Assembly (NCBI RefSeq): GCF_000699445.3
Contig: NC_067200.1
Coordinates: 6,687,450 to 6,751,449, forward strand
Direction: 5' to 3'
Length of the DNA stretch: 64,000 nucleotides
Origin: Schistosoma haematobium
Taxonomy: Eukaryota > Platyhelminthes > Trematoda > Strigeidida > Schistosomatidae
This document shows positions 20,101 to 34,749 of this stretch, piece by piece. Under the pieces are notes generated by a model. It saw nothing but the letters and a program-made list of their open reading frames with translations, was not told the origin of the DNA and did not search any database. Made by a program: the position numbers and the translations under genes. Within the stretch, counting starts at the first letter, position 1; every line of letters starts with the position of its first letter.

Positions 20101-23100
20101 TGTTTTGTAGAGGAAGAGAGTTGGCGACGTGAGTGATGAGAATAACTATGGTTGTTTGTTGTTAAGCATCATAAAGTGCTCTGCTCGATAGGGGCGGGTC
20201 TGAGCTCCAGAGTGATGCCAAATTGTAATGGCAAGGTGACTATGAATAGAGTTCATTTTGCCAGAGAGTAATGTGCGAGTTGTTTGTCGAGCTGATGTAT
20301 GCATGTATGTGTGTGTGTGTGTGTATGAGAGAGAGTGTGTCGTTTTGATGGTGGTATTAGTGGTGGAGTTGGGACGCGGAGTGGTGTGATGGCTAATATG
20401 CGTGTCTTTTTGAATGCTGACTAGCATTTAGCTGAATCGCACTGACCTGCCCCTATGAACAACTGATCGGTAAGTGATTGGAGTGTGTTTTGTGTCTCTG
20501 GAGATTGAGTTATCGGCTAGTGTCTGTATTTTGGATGGTTGTGTGTGTGAGGTTGTTAGTTGTTGGTATTAGGAAGGGATAATGTGACGGTGGCGGTTGG
20601 TTTGATAACATGTAATGATGTTGTGGAGGTGTGTTTTGTTTGACGGGGATGTGGTCGTAGAGGATATTGTTAGTATGTTGTTGTCGTTTGTGCTTGAAGA
20701 GTGACTGAGTTTTGGAGTATGTGTGTGATGGAGGTGTATTGTGGAGTGGATGCCGAGTTGTATTTGGTGATTCTGTGCACCAAGTATGCTTAAGGTATCC
20801 GAAATTGAAGCTAGTTCACCAACTACTGTACATGACGTGCTGTAGTATTTCACACTAGCCACATGCATGGATGATTGTATACGTGAAGAAGTGGTCTGTG
20901 ATGTTGAGCTATGTTGTGTTGTATGAATTAGTTGAGTGTGCTGATGATTGGTAGTTTGATTTGTGTTAACCGCGAGTGTTGTTGTTGTCGTCGTCGGTGA
21001 AGGTGATGATTACTGTGTAATGTGTGCATGTACATATGTGTGCACTTATATATAAATATTTATAAATGATGGTGAATGGAGGAGTGAGTGAGGTGGCGGT
21101 TGAGTGTGGATGTGGTCGCTTGCAAATCTGTGTTCAGGTTTGCTTTGAAGCACATCCGAGATTGAGAGATGCATGTGATGTACTGGCTGTTTCCGATGCA
21201 ATTGAAACAGGCAACAGGATCCATGCTAAATTTGTTATAGTATATATATATATATATATGTGTGTGTGTGCATGTACTTACCTGGATATGACTTTGCATA
21301 ATTGATGGAGTAGATGCTTGTGTGCTTGATGACGTTTGGGATTGTTGCGCTTGATCGTGCTGAGTGATGGTGCCGTTGGTCGTAGTAGTTGTGATGAAGC
21401 TGAAAATGATAGAATTTGTGGAGTGGAAATATTGAGTGTTGTTGGATGGGTGTGCGATATTGGTTTGAATGAGGCGGAATATTTTGTGTGTTGGAGTGTG
21501 TGTGTGTGTAAATGTTGTTGGTTTAGTTTATATGTGAAGAGTGTGTTGAGGTGATTGTTTGTGATGGTGGTGATAATGCTGGCATTTCTGTGTAGAGATG
21601 AAGCAGCTCGTATGTGCTTTAGTCTCAAGGAGAAATGCGAAATTGTTTCGCGCGTTGCTCATCAGGTCTGGGTGGTTCCGGATTTTGGGCACGGGCGATA
21701 AATACTGTGTTCTTACGTAGTGATGGGATGAATGTGTGTGATTGGGATTGGCCGGTTACTTTTGGATAGCGGTTATGGATGTGTATAAGTGTGATGGAAG
21801 AACGACCAAAACGCGCGCGTGTGTGTGTGCCAGATGAAATGAAGTGAGGTGGTGTTGTGTTTTTCTACGTGAAGCAACTAACTCGGTGTGAATAGAGTTG
21901 GTTGAACCGATTGATGTTGGATCGATCTGTTCTGGGGTGAGTAGTGAAATTGGATTATTTATTCTGTTAACAATACTGTTAGTGTTGGTGTTTCAACTGA
22001 GAACGGGTGTGATTAGTTGGTGATGTTGTGTGTGGTTTGTGATGATCAGTGAATGATGATGATGATGATGATGATCATCGTGACCAGCACCCATTCAATG
22101 TGACGCAATTGACTGGGCTCCGAACGATGGTAAATTGAAGTTGCGAATGTAGACGATAGTGTGATTTCGCGACAGTATCAAAATCGTTAGTTAGACAGAT
22201 GTGAATATGATCGTGTGTTGTATGCCGAAGTATTGATCACATTGTGTGTGTGTGTGTGTGTTGTGTGTAAGTGTTCGTTGGTGGTGAGGATTGTGATGCT
22301 TGTAAAAAGAAAGAGTAATTCTGTGGTGACGATGCAATCGTTTGTTGGTGTTGTTAGTGTTTTGTAGAGGAAGAGAGTTGGCGACGTGAGTGATGAGAAT
22401 AACTATGGTTGTTTGTTGTTAAGCATCATAAAGTGCTCTGCTCGATGGGGGCGGGTCTGAGCTCCAGAGTGATGCCAAATTGTAATGGCAAGGTGACTAT
22501 GAATAGAGTTCATTTTGCCAGAGAGTAATGTGCGAGTTGTTTGTCGAGCTGATGTATGCATGTATGTGTGTGTGTGTGTGTATGAGAGAGAGTGTGTCGT
22601 TTTGATGGTGGTATTAGTGGTGGAGTTGGGACGCGGAGTGGTGTGATGGCTAATATGCGTGTCTTTTTGAATGCTGACTAGCATTTAGCTGAATCGCACT
22701 GACCTGCCCCTATGAACAACTGATCGGTAAGTGATTGGAGTGTGTTTTGTGTCTCTGGAGATTGAGTTATCGGCTAGTGTCTGTATTTTGGATGGTTGTG
22801 TGTGTGAGGTTGTTAGTTGTTGGTATTAGGAAGGGATAATGTGACGGTGGCGGTTGGTTTGATAACATGTAATGATGTTGTGGAGGTGTGTTTTGTTTGA
22901 CGGGGATGTGGTCGTAGAGGATATTGTTAGTATGTTGTTGTCGTTTGTGCTTGAAGAGTGACTGAGTTTTGGAGTATGTGTGTGATGGAGGTGTATTGTG
23001 GAGTGGATGCCGAGTTGTATTTGGTGATTCTGTGCACCAAGTATGCTTAAGGTATCCGAAATTGAAGCTAGTTCACCAACTACTGTACATGACGTGCTGT

Positions 23101-23497
23101 AGTATTTCACACTAGCCACATGCATGGATGATTGTATACGTGAAGAAGTGGTCTGTGATGTTGAGCTATGTTGTGTTGTATGAATTAGTTGAGTGTGCTG
23201 ATGATTGGTAGTTTGATTTGTGTTAACCGCGAGTGTTGTTGTTGTCGTCGTCGGTGAAGGTGATGATTACTGTGTAATGTGTGCATGTACATATGTGTGC
23301 ACTTATATATAAATATTTATAAATGATGGTGAATGGAGGAGTGAGTGAGGTGGCGGTTGAGTGTGGATGTGGTCGCTTGCAAATCTGTGTTCAGGTTTGC
23401 TTTGAAGCACATCCGAGATTGAGAGATGCATGTGATGTACTGGCTGTTTCCGATGCAATTGAAACAGGCAACAGGATCCATGCTAAATTTGTTATAG

Positions 23498-23531
<34 letters not shown>

Positions 23532-26500
23532 CATGTACTTACCTGGATATGACTTTGCATAATTGATGGAGTAGATGCTTGTGTGCTTGATGACGTTTGG
23601 GATTGTTGCGCTTGATCGTGCTGAGTGATGGTGCCGTTGGTCGTAGTAGTTGTGATGAAGCTGAAAATGATAGAATTTGTGGAGTGGAAATATTGAGTGT
23701 TGTTGGATGGGTGTGCGATATTGGTTTGAATGAGGCGGAATATTTTGTGTGTTGGAGTGTGTGTGTGTGTAAATGTTGTTGGTTTAGTTTATATGTGAAG
23801 AGTGTGTTGAGGTGATTGTTTGTGATGGTGGTGATAATGCTGGCATTTCTGTGTAGAGATGAAGCAGCTCGTATGTGCTTTAGTCTCAAGGAGAAATGCG
23901 AAATTGTTTCGCGCGTTGCTCATCAGGTCTGGGTGGTTCCGGATTTTGGGCACGGGCGATAAATACTGTGTTCTTACGTAGTGATGGGATGAATGTGTGT
24001 GATTGGGATTGGCCGGTTACTTTTGGATAGCGGTTATGGATGTGTATAAGTGTGATGGAAGAACGACCAAAACGCGCGCGTGTGTGTGTGCCAGATGAAA
24101 TGAAGTGAGGTGGTGTTGTGTTTTTCTACGTGAAGCAACTAACTCGGTGTGAATAGAGTTGGTTGAACCGATTGATGTTGGATCGATCTGTTCTGGGGTG
24201 AGTAGTGAAATTGGATTATTTATTCTGTTAACAATACTGTTAGTGTTGGTGTTTCAACTGAGAACGGGTGTGATTAGTTGGTGATGTTGTGTGTGGTTTG
24301 TGATGATCAGTGAATGATGATGATGATGATCATCGTGACCAGCACCCATTCAATGTGACGCAATTGACTGGGCTCCGAACGATGGTAAATTGAAGTTGCG
24401 AATGTAGACGATAGTGTGATTTCGCGACAGTATCAAAATCGTTAGTTAGACAGATGTGAATATGATCGTGTGTTGTATGCCGAAGTATTGATCACATTGT
24501 GTGTGTGTGTGTGTGTGTGTAAGTGTTCGTTGGTGGTGAGGATTGTGATGCTTGTAAAAAGAAAGAGTAATTCTGTGGTGACGATGCAATCGTTTGTTGG
24601 TGTTGTTAGTGTTTTGTAGAGGAAGAGAGTTGGCGACGTGAGTGATGAGAATAACTATGGTTGTTTGTTGTTAAGCATCATAAAGTGCTCTGCTCGATGG
24701 GGGCGGGTCTGAGCTCCAGAGTGATGCCAAATTGTAATGGCAAGGTGACTATGAATAGAGTTCATTTTGCCAGAGAGTAATGTGCGAGTTGTTTGTCGAG
24801 CTGATGTATGCATGTATGTGTGTGTGTGTGTATGAGAGAGAGTGTGTCGTTTTGATGGTGGTATTAGTGGTGGAGTTGGGACGCGGAGTGGTGTGATGGC
24901 TAATATGCGTGTCTTTTTGAATGCTGACTAGCATTTAGCTGAATCGCACTGACCTGCCCCTATGAACAACTGATCGGTAAGTGATTGGAGTGTGTTTTGT
25001 GTCTCTGGAGATTGAGTTATCGGCTAGTGTCTGTATTTTGGATGGTTGTGTGTGTGAGGTTGTTAGTTGTTGGTATTAGGAAGGATAATGTGACGGTGGC
25101 GGTTGGTTTGATAACATGTAATGATGTTGTGGAGGTGTGTTTTGTTTGACGGGGATGTGGTCGTAGAGGATATTGTTAGTATGTTGTTGTCGTTTGTGCT
25201 TGAAGAGTGACTGAGTTTTGGAGTATGTGTGTGATGGAGGTGTATTGTGGAGTGGATGCCGAGTTGTATTTGGTGATTCTGTGCACCAAGTATGCTTAAG
25301 GTATCCGAAATTGAAGCTAGTTCACCAACTACTGTACATGACGTGCTGTAGTATTTCACACTAGCCACATGCATGGATGATTGTATACGTGAAGAAGTGG
25401 TCTGTGATGTTGAGCTATGTTGTGTTGTATGAATTAGTTGAGTGTGCTGATGATTGGTAGTTTGATTTGTGTTAACCGCGAGTGTTGTTGTTGTCGTCGT
25501 CGGTGAAGGTGATGATTACTGTGTAATGTGTGCATGTACATATGTGTGCACTTATATATAAATATTTATAAATGATGGTGAATGGAGGAGTGAGTGAGGT
25601 GGCGGTTGAGTGTGGATGTGGTCGCTTGCAAATCTGTGTTCAGGTTTGCTTTGAAGCACATCCGAGATTGAGAGATGCATGTGATGTACTGGCTGTTTCC
25701 GATGCAATTGAAACAGGCAACAGGATCCATGCTAAATTTGTTATAGTATATATATATATATATGTGTGTGTGTGCATGTACTTACCTGGATATGACTTTG
25801 CATAATTGATGGAGTAGATGCTTGTGTGCTTGATGACGTTTGGGATTGTTGCGCTTGATCGTGCTGAGTGATGGTGCCGTTGGTCGTAGTAGTTGTGATG
25901 AAGCTGAAAATGATAGAATTTGTGGAGTGGAAATATTGAGTGTTGTTGGATGGGTGTGCGATATTGGTTTGAATGAGGCGGAATATTTTGTGTGTTGGAG
26001 TGTGTGTGTGTGTAAATGTTGTTGGTTTAGTTTATATGTGAAGAGTGTGTTGAGGTGATTGTTTGTGATGGTGGTGATAATGCTGGCATTTCTGTGTAGA
26101 GATGAAGCAGCTCGTATGTGCTTTAGTCTCAAGGAGAAATGCGAAATTGTTTCGCGCGTTGCTCATCAGGTCTGGGTGGTTCCGGATTTTGGGCACGGGC
26201 GATAAATACTGTGTTCTTACGTAGTGATGGGATGAATGTGTGTGATTGGGATTGGCCGGTTACTTTTGGATAGCGGTTATGGATGTGTATAAGTGTGATG
26301 GAAGAACGACCAAAACGCGCGCGTGTGTGTGTGCCAGATGAAATGAAGTGAGGTGGTGTTGTGTTTTTCTACGTGAAGCAACTAACTCGGTGTGAATAGA
26401 GTTGGTTGAACCGATTGATGTTGGATCGATCTGTTCTGGGGTGAGTAGTGAAATTGGATTATTTATTCTGTTAACAATACTGTTAGTGTTGGTGTTTCAA

Positions 26501-27972
26501 CTGAGAACGGGTGTGATTAGTTGGTGATGTTGTGTGTGGTTTGTGATGATCAGTGAATGATGATGATGATGATCATCGTGACCAGCACCCATTCAATGTG
26601 ACGCAATTGACTGGGCTCCGAACGATGGTAAATTGAAGTTGCGAATGTAGACGATAGTGTGATTTCGCGACAGTATCAAAATCGTTAGTTAGACAGATGT
26701 GAATATGATCGTGTGTTGTATGCCGAAGTATTGATCACATTGTGTGTGTGTGTGTGTGTGTAAGTGTTCGTTGGTGGTGAGGATTGTGATGCTTGTAAAA
26801 AGAAAGAGTAATTCTGTGGTGACGATGCAATCGTTTGTTGGTGTTGTTAGTGTTTTGTAGAGGAAGAGAGTTGGCGACGTGAGTGATGAGAATAACTATG
26901 GTTGTTTGTTGTTAAGCATCATAAAGTGCTCTGCTCGATGGGGGCGGGTCTGAGCTCCAGAGTGATGCCAAATTGTAATGGCAAGGTGACTATGAATAGA
27001 GTTCATTTTGCCAGAGAGTAATGTGCGAGTTGTTTGTCGAGCTGATGTATGCATGTGTGTGTGTGTGTGTGTATGAGAGAGAGTGTGTCGTTTTGATGGT
27101 GGTATTAGTGGTGGAGTTGGGACGCGGAGTGGTGTGATGGCTAATATGCGTGTCTTTTTGAATGCTGACTAGCATTTAGCTGAATCGCACTGACCTGCCC
27201 CTATGAACAACTGATCGGTAAGTGATTGGAGTGTGTTTTGTGTCTCTGGAGATTGAGTTATCGGCTAGTGTCTGTATTTTGGACGGTTGTGTGTGTGAGG
27301 TTGTTAGTTGTTGGTATTAGGAAGGGATAATGTGACGGTGGCGGTTGGTTTGATAACATGTAATGATGTTGTGGAGGTGTGTTTTGTTTGACGGGGATGT
27401 GGTCGTAGAGGATATTGTTAGTATGTTGTTGTCGTTTGTGCTTGAAGAGTGACTGAGTTTTGGAGTATGTGTGTGATGGAGGTGTATTGTGGAGTGGATG
27501 CCGAGTTGTATTTGGTGATTCTGTGCACCAAGTATGCTTAAGGTATCCGAAATTGAAGCTAGTTCACCAACTACTGTACATGACGTGCTGTAGTATTTCA
27601 CACTAGCCACATGCATGGATGATTGTATACGTGAAGAAGTGGTCTGTGATGTTGAGCTATGTTGTGTTGTATGAATTAGTTGAGTGTGCTGATGATTGGT
27701 AGTTTGATTTGTGTTAACCGCGAGTGTTGTTGTTGTCGTCGTCGGTGAAGGTGATGATTACTGTGTAATGTGTGCATGTACATATGTGTGCACTTATATA
27801 TAAATATTTATAAATGATGGTGAATGGAGGAGTGAGTGTGGATGTGGTCGCTTGCAAATCTGTGTTCAGGTTTGCTTTGAAGCACATCCGAGATTGAGAG
27901 ATGCATGTGATGTACTGGCTGTTTCCGATGCAATTGAAACAGGCAACAGGATCCATGCTAAATTTGTTATAG

Positions 27973-28003
<31 letters not shown>

Positions 28004-31000
28004 CATGTACTTACCTGGATATGACTTTGCATAATTGATGGAGTAGATGCTTGTGTGCTTGATGACGTTTGGGATTGTTGCGCTTGATCGTGCTGAGTGA
28101 TGGTGCCGTTGGTCGTAGTAGTTGTGATGAAGCTGAAAATGATAGAATTTGTGGAGTGGAAATATTGAGTGTTGTTGGATGGGTGTGCGATATTGGTTTG
28201 AATGAGGCGGAATATTTTGTGTGTTGGAGTGTGTGTGTGTGTAAATGTTGTTGGTTTAGTTTATATGTGAAGAGTGTGTTGAGGTGATTGTTTGTGATGG
28301 TGGTGATAATGCTGGCATTTCTGTGTAGAGATGAAGCAGCTCGTATGTGCTTTAGTCTCAAGGAGAAATGCGAAATTGTTTCGCGCGTTGCTCATCAGGT
28401 CTGGGTGGTTCCGGATTTTGGGCACGGGCGATAAATACTGTGTTCTTACGTAGTGATGGGATGAATGTGTGTGATTGGGATTGGCCGGTTACTTTTGGAT
28501 AGCGGTTATGGATGTGTATAAGTGTGATGGAAGAACGACCAAAACGCGCGCGTGTGTGTGTGCCAGATGAAATGAAGTGAGGTGGTGTTGTGTTTTTCTA
28601 CGTGAAGCAACTAACTCGGTGTGAATAGAGTTGGTTGAACCGATTGATGTTGGATCGATCTGTTCTGGGGTGAGTAGTGAAATTGGATTATTTATTCTGT
28701 TAACAATACTGTTAGTGTTGGTGTTTCAACTGAGAACGGGTGTGATTAGTTGGTGATGTTGTGTGTGGTTTGTGATGATCAGTGAATGATGATGATGATG
28801 ATCATCGTGACCAGCACCCATTCAATGTGACGCAATTGACTGGGCTCCGAACGATGGTAAATTGAAGTTGCGAATGTAGACGATAGTGTGATTTCGCGAC
28901 AGTATCAAAATCGTTAGTTAGACAGATGTGAATATGATCGTGTGTTGTATGCCGAAGTATTGATCACATGTGTGTGTGTGTGTGTGTGTGTAAGTGTTCG
29001 TTGGTGGTGAGGATTGTGATGCTTGTAAAAAGAAAGAGTAATTCTGTGGTGACGATGCAATCGTTTGTTGGTGTTGTTAGTGTTTTGTAGAGGAAGAGAG
29101 TTGGCGACGTGAGTGATGAGAATAACTATGGTTGTTTGTTGTTAAGCATCATAAAGTGCTCTGCTCGATAGGGGCGGGTCTGAGCTCCAGAGTGATGCCA
29201 AATTGTAATGGCAAGGTGACTATGAATAGAGTTCATTTTGCCAGAGAGTAATGTGCGAGTTGTTTGTCGAGCTGATGTATGCATGTATGTGTGTGTGTGT
29301 GTATGAGAGAGAGTGTGTCGTTTTGATGGTGGTATTAGTGGTGGAGTTGGGACGCGGAGTGGTGTGATGGCTAATATGCGTGTCTTTTTGAATGCTGACT
29401 AGCATTTAGCTGAATCGCACTGACCTGCCCCTATGAACAACTGATCGGTAAGTGATTGGAGTGTGTTTTGTGTCTCTGGAGATTGAGTTATCGGCTAGTG
29501 TCTGTATTTTGGATGGTTGTGTGTGTGAGGTTGTTAGTTGTTGGTATTAGGAAGGATAATGTGACGGTGGCGGTTGGTTTGATAACATGTAATGATGTTG
29601 TGGAGGTGTGTTTTGTTTGACGGGGATGTGGTCGTAGAGGATATTGTTAGTATGTTGTTGTCGTTTGTGCTTGAAGAGTGACTGAGTTTTGGAGTATGTG
29701 TGTGATGGAGGTGTATTGTGGAGTGGATGCCGAGTTGTATTTGGTGATTCTGTGCACCAAGTATGCTTAAGGTATCCGAAATTGAAGCTAGTTCACCAAC
29801 TACTGTACATGACGTGCTGTAGTATTTCACACTAGCCACATGCATGGATGATTGTATACGTGAAGAAGTGGTCTGTGATGTTGAGCTATGTTGTGTTGTA
29901 TGAATTAGTTGAGTGTGCTGATGATTGGTAGTTTGATTTGTGTTAACCGCGAGTGTTGTTGTTGTCGTCGTCGGTGAAGGTGATGATTACTGTGTAATGT
30001 GTGCATGTACATATGTGTGCACTTATATATAAATATTTATAAATGATGGTGAATGGAGGAGTGAGTGAGGTGGCGGTTGAGTGTGGATGTGGTCGCTTGC
30101 AAATCTGTGTTCAGGTTTGCTTTGAAGCACATCCGAGATTGAGAGATGCATGTGATGTACTGGCTGTTTCCGATGCAATTGAAACAGGCAACAGGATCCA
30201 TGCTAAATTTGTTATAGTATATATATATATATATATGTGTGTGTGTGCATGTACTTACCTGGATATGACTTTGCATAATTGATGGAGTAGATGCTTGTGT
30301 GCTTGATGACGTTTGGGATTGTTGCGCTTGATCGTGCTGAGTGATGGTGCCGTTGGTCGTAGTAGTTGTGATGAAGCTGAAAATGATAGAATTTGTGGAG
30401 TGGAAATATTGAGTGTTGTTGGATGGGTGTGCGATATTGGTTTGAATGAGGCGGAATATTTTGTGTGTTGGAGTGTGTGTGTGTGTAAATGTTGTTGGTT
30501 TAGTTTATATGTGAAGAGTGTGTTGAGGTGATTGTTTGTGATGGTGGTGATAATGCTGGCATTTCTGTGTAGAGATGAAGCAGCTCGTATGTGCTTTAGT
30601 CTCAAGGAGAAATGCGAAATTGTTTCGCGCGTTGCTCATCAGGTCTGGGTGGTTCCGGATTTTGGGCACGGGCGATAAATACTGTGTTCTTACGTAGTGA
30701 TGGGATGAATGTGTGTGATTGGGATTGGCCGGTTACTTTTGGATAGCGGTTATGGATGTGTATAAGTGTGATGGAAGAACGACCAAAACGCGCGCGTGTG
30801 TGTGTGCCAGATGAAATGAAGTGAGGTGGTGTTGTGTTTTTCTACGTGAAGCAACTAACTCGGTGTGAATAGAGTTGGTTGAACCGATTGATGTTGGATC
30901 GATCTGTTCTGGGGTGAGTAGTGAAATTGGATTATTTATTCTGTTAACAATACTGTTAGTGTTGGTGTTTCAACTGAGAACGGGTGTGATTAGTTGGTGA

Positions 31001-32463
31001 TGTTGTGTGTGGTTTGTGATGATCAGTGAATGATGATGATGATGATCATCGTGACCAGCACCCATTCAATGTGACGCAATTGACTGGGCTCCGAACGATG
31101 GTAAATTGAAGTTGCGAATGTAGACGATAGTGTGATTTCGCGACAGTATCAAAATCGTTAGTTAGACAGATGTGAATATGATCGTGTGTTGTATGCCGAA
31201 GTATTGATCACATGTGTGTGTGTGTGTGTGTGTGTGTAAGTGTTCGTTGGTGGTGAGGATTGTGATGCTTGTAAAAAGAAAGAGTAATTCTGTGGTGACG
31301 ATGCAATCGTTTGTTGGTGTTGTTAGTGTTTTGTAGAGGAAGAGAGTTGGCGACGTGAGTGATGAGAATAACTATGGTTGTTTGTTGTTAAGCATCATAA
31401 AGTGCTCTGCTCGATGGGGGCGGGTCTGAGCTCCAGAGTGATGCCAAATTGTAATGGCAAGGTGACTATGAATAGAGTTCATTTTGCCAGAGAGTAATGT
31501 GCGAGTTGTTTGTCGAGCTGATGTATGCATGTATGTGTGTGTGTGTGTATGAGAGAGAGTGTGTCGTTTTGATGGTGGTATTAGTGGTGGAGTTGGGACG
31601 CGGAGTGGTGTGATGGCTAATATGCGTGTCTTTTTGAATGCTGACTAGCATTTAGCTGAATCGCACTGACCTGCCCCTATGAACAACTGATCGGTAAGTG
31701 ATTGGAGTGTGTTTTGTGTCTCTGGAGATTGAGTTATCGGCTAGTGTCTGTATTTTGGATGGTTGTGTGTGTGAGGTTGTTAGTTGTTGGTATTAGGAAG
31801 GATAATGTGACGGTGGCGGTTGGTTTGATAACATGTAATGATGTTGTGGAGGTGTGTTTTGTTTGACGGGGATGTGGTCGTAGAGGATATTGTTAGTATG
31901 TTGTTGTCGTTTGTGCTTGAAGAGTGACTGAGTTTTGGAGTATGTGTGTGATGGAGGTGTATTGTGGAGTGGATGCCGAGTTGTATTTGGTGATTCTGTG
32001 CACCAAGTATGCTTAAGGTATCCGAAATTGAAGCTAGTTCACCAACTACTGTACATGACGTGCTGTAGTATTTCACACTAGCCACATGCATGGATGATTG
32101 TATACGTGAAGAAGTGGTCTGTGATGTTGAGCTATGTTGTGTTGTATGAATTAGTTGAGTGTGCTGATGATTGGTAGTTTGATTTGTGTTAACCGCGAGT
32201 GTTGTTGTTGTCGTCGTCGGTGAAGGTGATGATTACTGTGTAATGTGTGCATGTACATATGTGTGCACTTATATATAAATATTTATAAATGATGGTGAAT
32301 GGAGGAGTGAGTGAGGTGGCGGTTGAGTGTGGATGTGGTCGCTTGCAAATCTGTGTTCAGGTTTGCTTTGAAGCACATCCGAGATTGAGAGATGCATGTG
32401 ATGTACTGGCTGTTTCCGATGCAATTGAAACAGGCAACAGGATCCATGCTAAATTTGTTATAG

Positions 32464-32499
<36 letters not shown>

Positions 32500-34715
32500 C
32501 ATGTACTTACCTGGATATGACTTTGCATAATTGATGGAGTAGATGCTTGTGTGCTTGATGACGTTTGGGATTGTTGCGCTTGATCGTGCTGAGTGATGGT
32601 GCCGTTGGTCGTAGTAGTTGTGATGAAGCTGAAAATGATAGAATTTGTGGAGTGGAAATATTGAGTGTTGTTGGATGGGTGTGCGATATTGGTTTGAATG
32701 AGGCGGAATATTTTGTGTGTTGGAGTGTGTGTGTGTGTAAATGTTGTTGGTTTAGTTTATATGTGAAGAGTGTGTTGAGGTGATTGTTTGTGATGGTGGT
32801 GATAATGCTGGCATTTCTGTGTAGAGATGAAGCAGCTCGTATGTGCTTTAGTCTCAAGGAGAAATGCGAAATTGTTTCGCGCGTTGCTCATCAGGTCTGG
32901 GTGGTTCCGGATTTTGGGCACGGGCGATAAATACTGTGTTCTTACGTAGTGATGGGATGAATGTGTGTGATTGGGATTGGCCGGTTACTTTTGGATAGCG
33001 GTTATGGATGTGTATAAGTGTGATGGAAGAACGACCAAAACGCGCGCGTGTGTGTGTGCCAGATGAAATGAAGTGAGGTGGTGTTGTGTTTTTCTACGTG
33101 AAGCAACTAACTCGGTGTGAATAGAGTTGGTTGAACCGATTGATGTTGGATCGATCTGTTCTGGGGTGAGTAGTGAAATTGGATTATTTATTCTGTTAAC
33201 AATACTGTTAGTGTTGGTGTTTCAACTGAGAACGGGTGTGATTAGTTGGTGATGTTGTGTGTGGTTTGTGATGATCAGTGAATGATGATGATGATGATCA
33301 TCGTGACCAGCACCCATTCAATGTGACGCAATTGACTGGGCTCCGAACGATGGTAAATTGAAGTTGCGAATGTAGACGATAGTGTGATTTCGCGACAGTA
33401 TCAAAATCGTTAGTTAGACAGATGTGAATATGATCGTGTGTTGTATGCCGAAGTATTGATCACATTGTGTGTGTGTGTGTGTGTGTGTAAGTGTTCGTTG
33501 GTGGTGAGGATTGTGATGCTTGTAAAAAGAAAGAGTAATTCTGTGGTGACGATGCAATCGTTTGTTGGTGTTGTTAGTGTTTTGTAGAGGAAGAGAGTTG
33601 GCGACGTGAGTGATGAGAATAACTATGGTTGTTTGTTGTTAAGCATCATAAAGTGCTCTGCTCGATAGGGGCGGGTCTGAGCTCCAGAGTGATGCCAAAT
33701 TGTAATGGCAAGGTGACTATGAATAGAGTTCATTTTGCCAGAGAGTAATGTGCGAGTTGTTTGTCGAGCTGATGTATGCATGTATGTGTGTGTGTGTGTA
33801 TGAGAGAGAGTGTGTCGTTTTGATGGTGGTATTAGTGGTGGAGTTGGGACGCGGAGTGGTGTGATGGCTAATATGCGTGTCTTTTTGAATGCTGACTAGC
33901 ATTTAGCTGAATCGCACTGACCTGCCCCTATGAACAACTGATCGGTAAGTGATTGGAGTGTGTTTTGTGTCTCTGGAGATTGAGTTATCGGCTAGTGTCT
34001 GTATTTTGGATGGTTGTGTGTGTGAGGTTGTTAGTTGTTGGTATTAGGAAGGGATAATGTGACGGTGGCGGTTGGTTTGATAACATGTAATGATGTTGTG
34101 GAGGTGTGTTTTGTTTGACGGGGATGTGGTCGTAGAGGATATTGTTAGTATGTTGTTGTCGTTTGTGCTTGAAGAGTGACTGAGTTTTGGAGTATGTGTG
34201 TGATGGAGGTGTATTGTGGAGTGGATGCCGAGTTGTATTTGGTGATTCTGTGCACCAAGTATGCTTAAGGTATCCGAAATTGAAGCTAGTTCACCAACTA
34301 CTGTACATGACGTGCTGTAGTATTTCACACTAGCCACATGCATGGATGATTGTATACGTGAAGAAGTGGTCTGTGATGTTGAGCTATGTTGTGTTGTATG
34401 AATTAGTTGAGTGTGCTGATGATTGGTAGTTTGATTTGTGTTAACCGCGAGTGTTGTTGTTGTCGTCGTCGGTGAAGGTGATGATTACTGTGTAATGTGT
34501 GCATGTACATATGTGTGCACTTATATATAAATATTTATAAATGATGGTGAATGGAGGAGTGAGTGAGGTGGCGGTTGAGTGTGGATGTGGTCGCTTGCAA
34601 ATCTGTGTTCAGGTTTGCTTTGAAGCACATCCGAGATTGAGAGATGCATGTGATGTACTGGCTGTTTCCGATGCAATTGAAACAGGCAACAGGATCCATG
34701 CTAAATTTGTTATAG

Positions 34716-34749
<34 letters not shown>
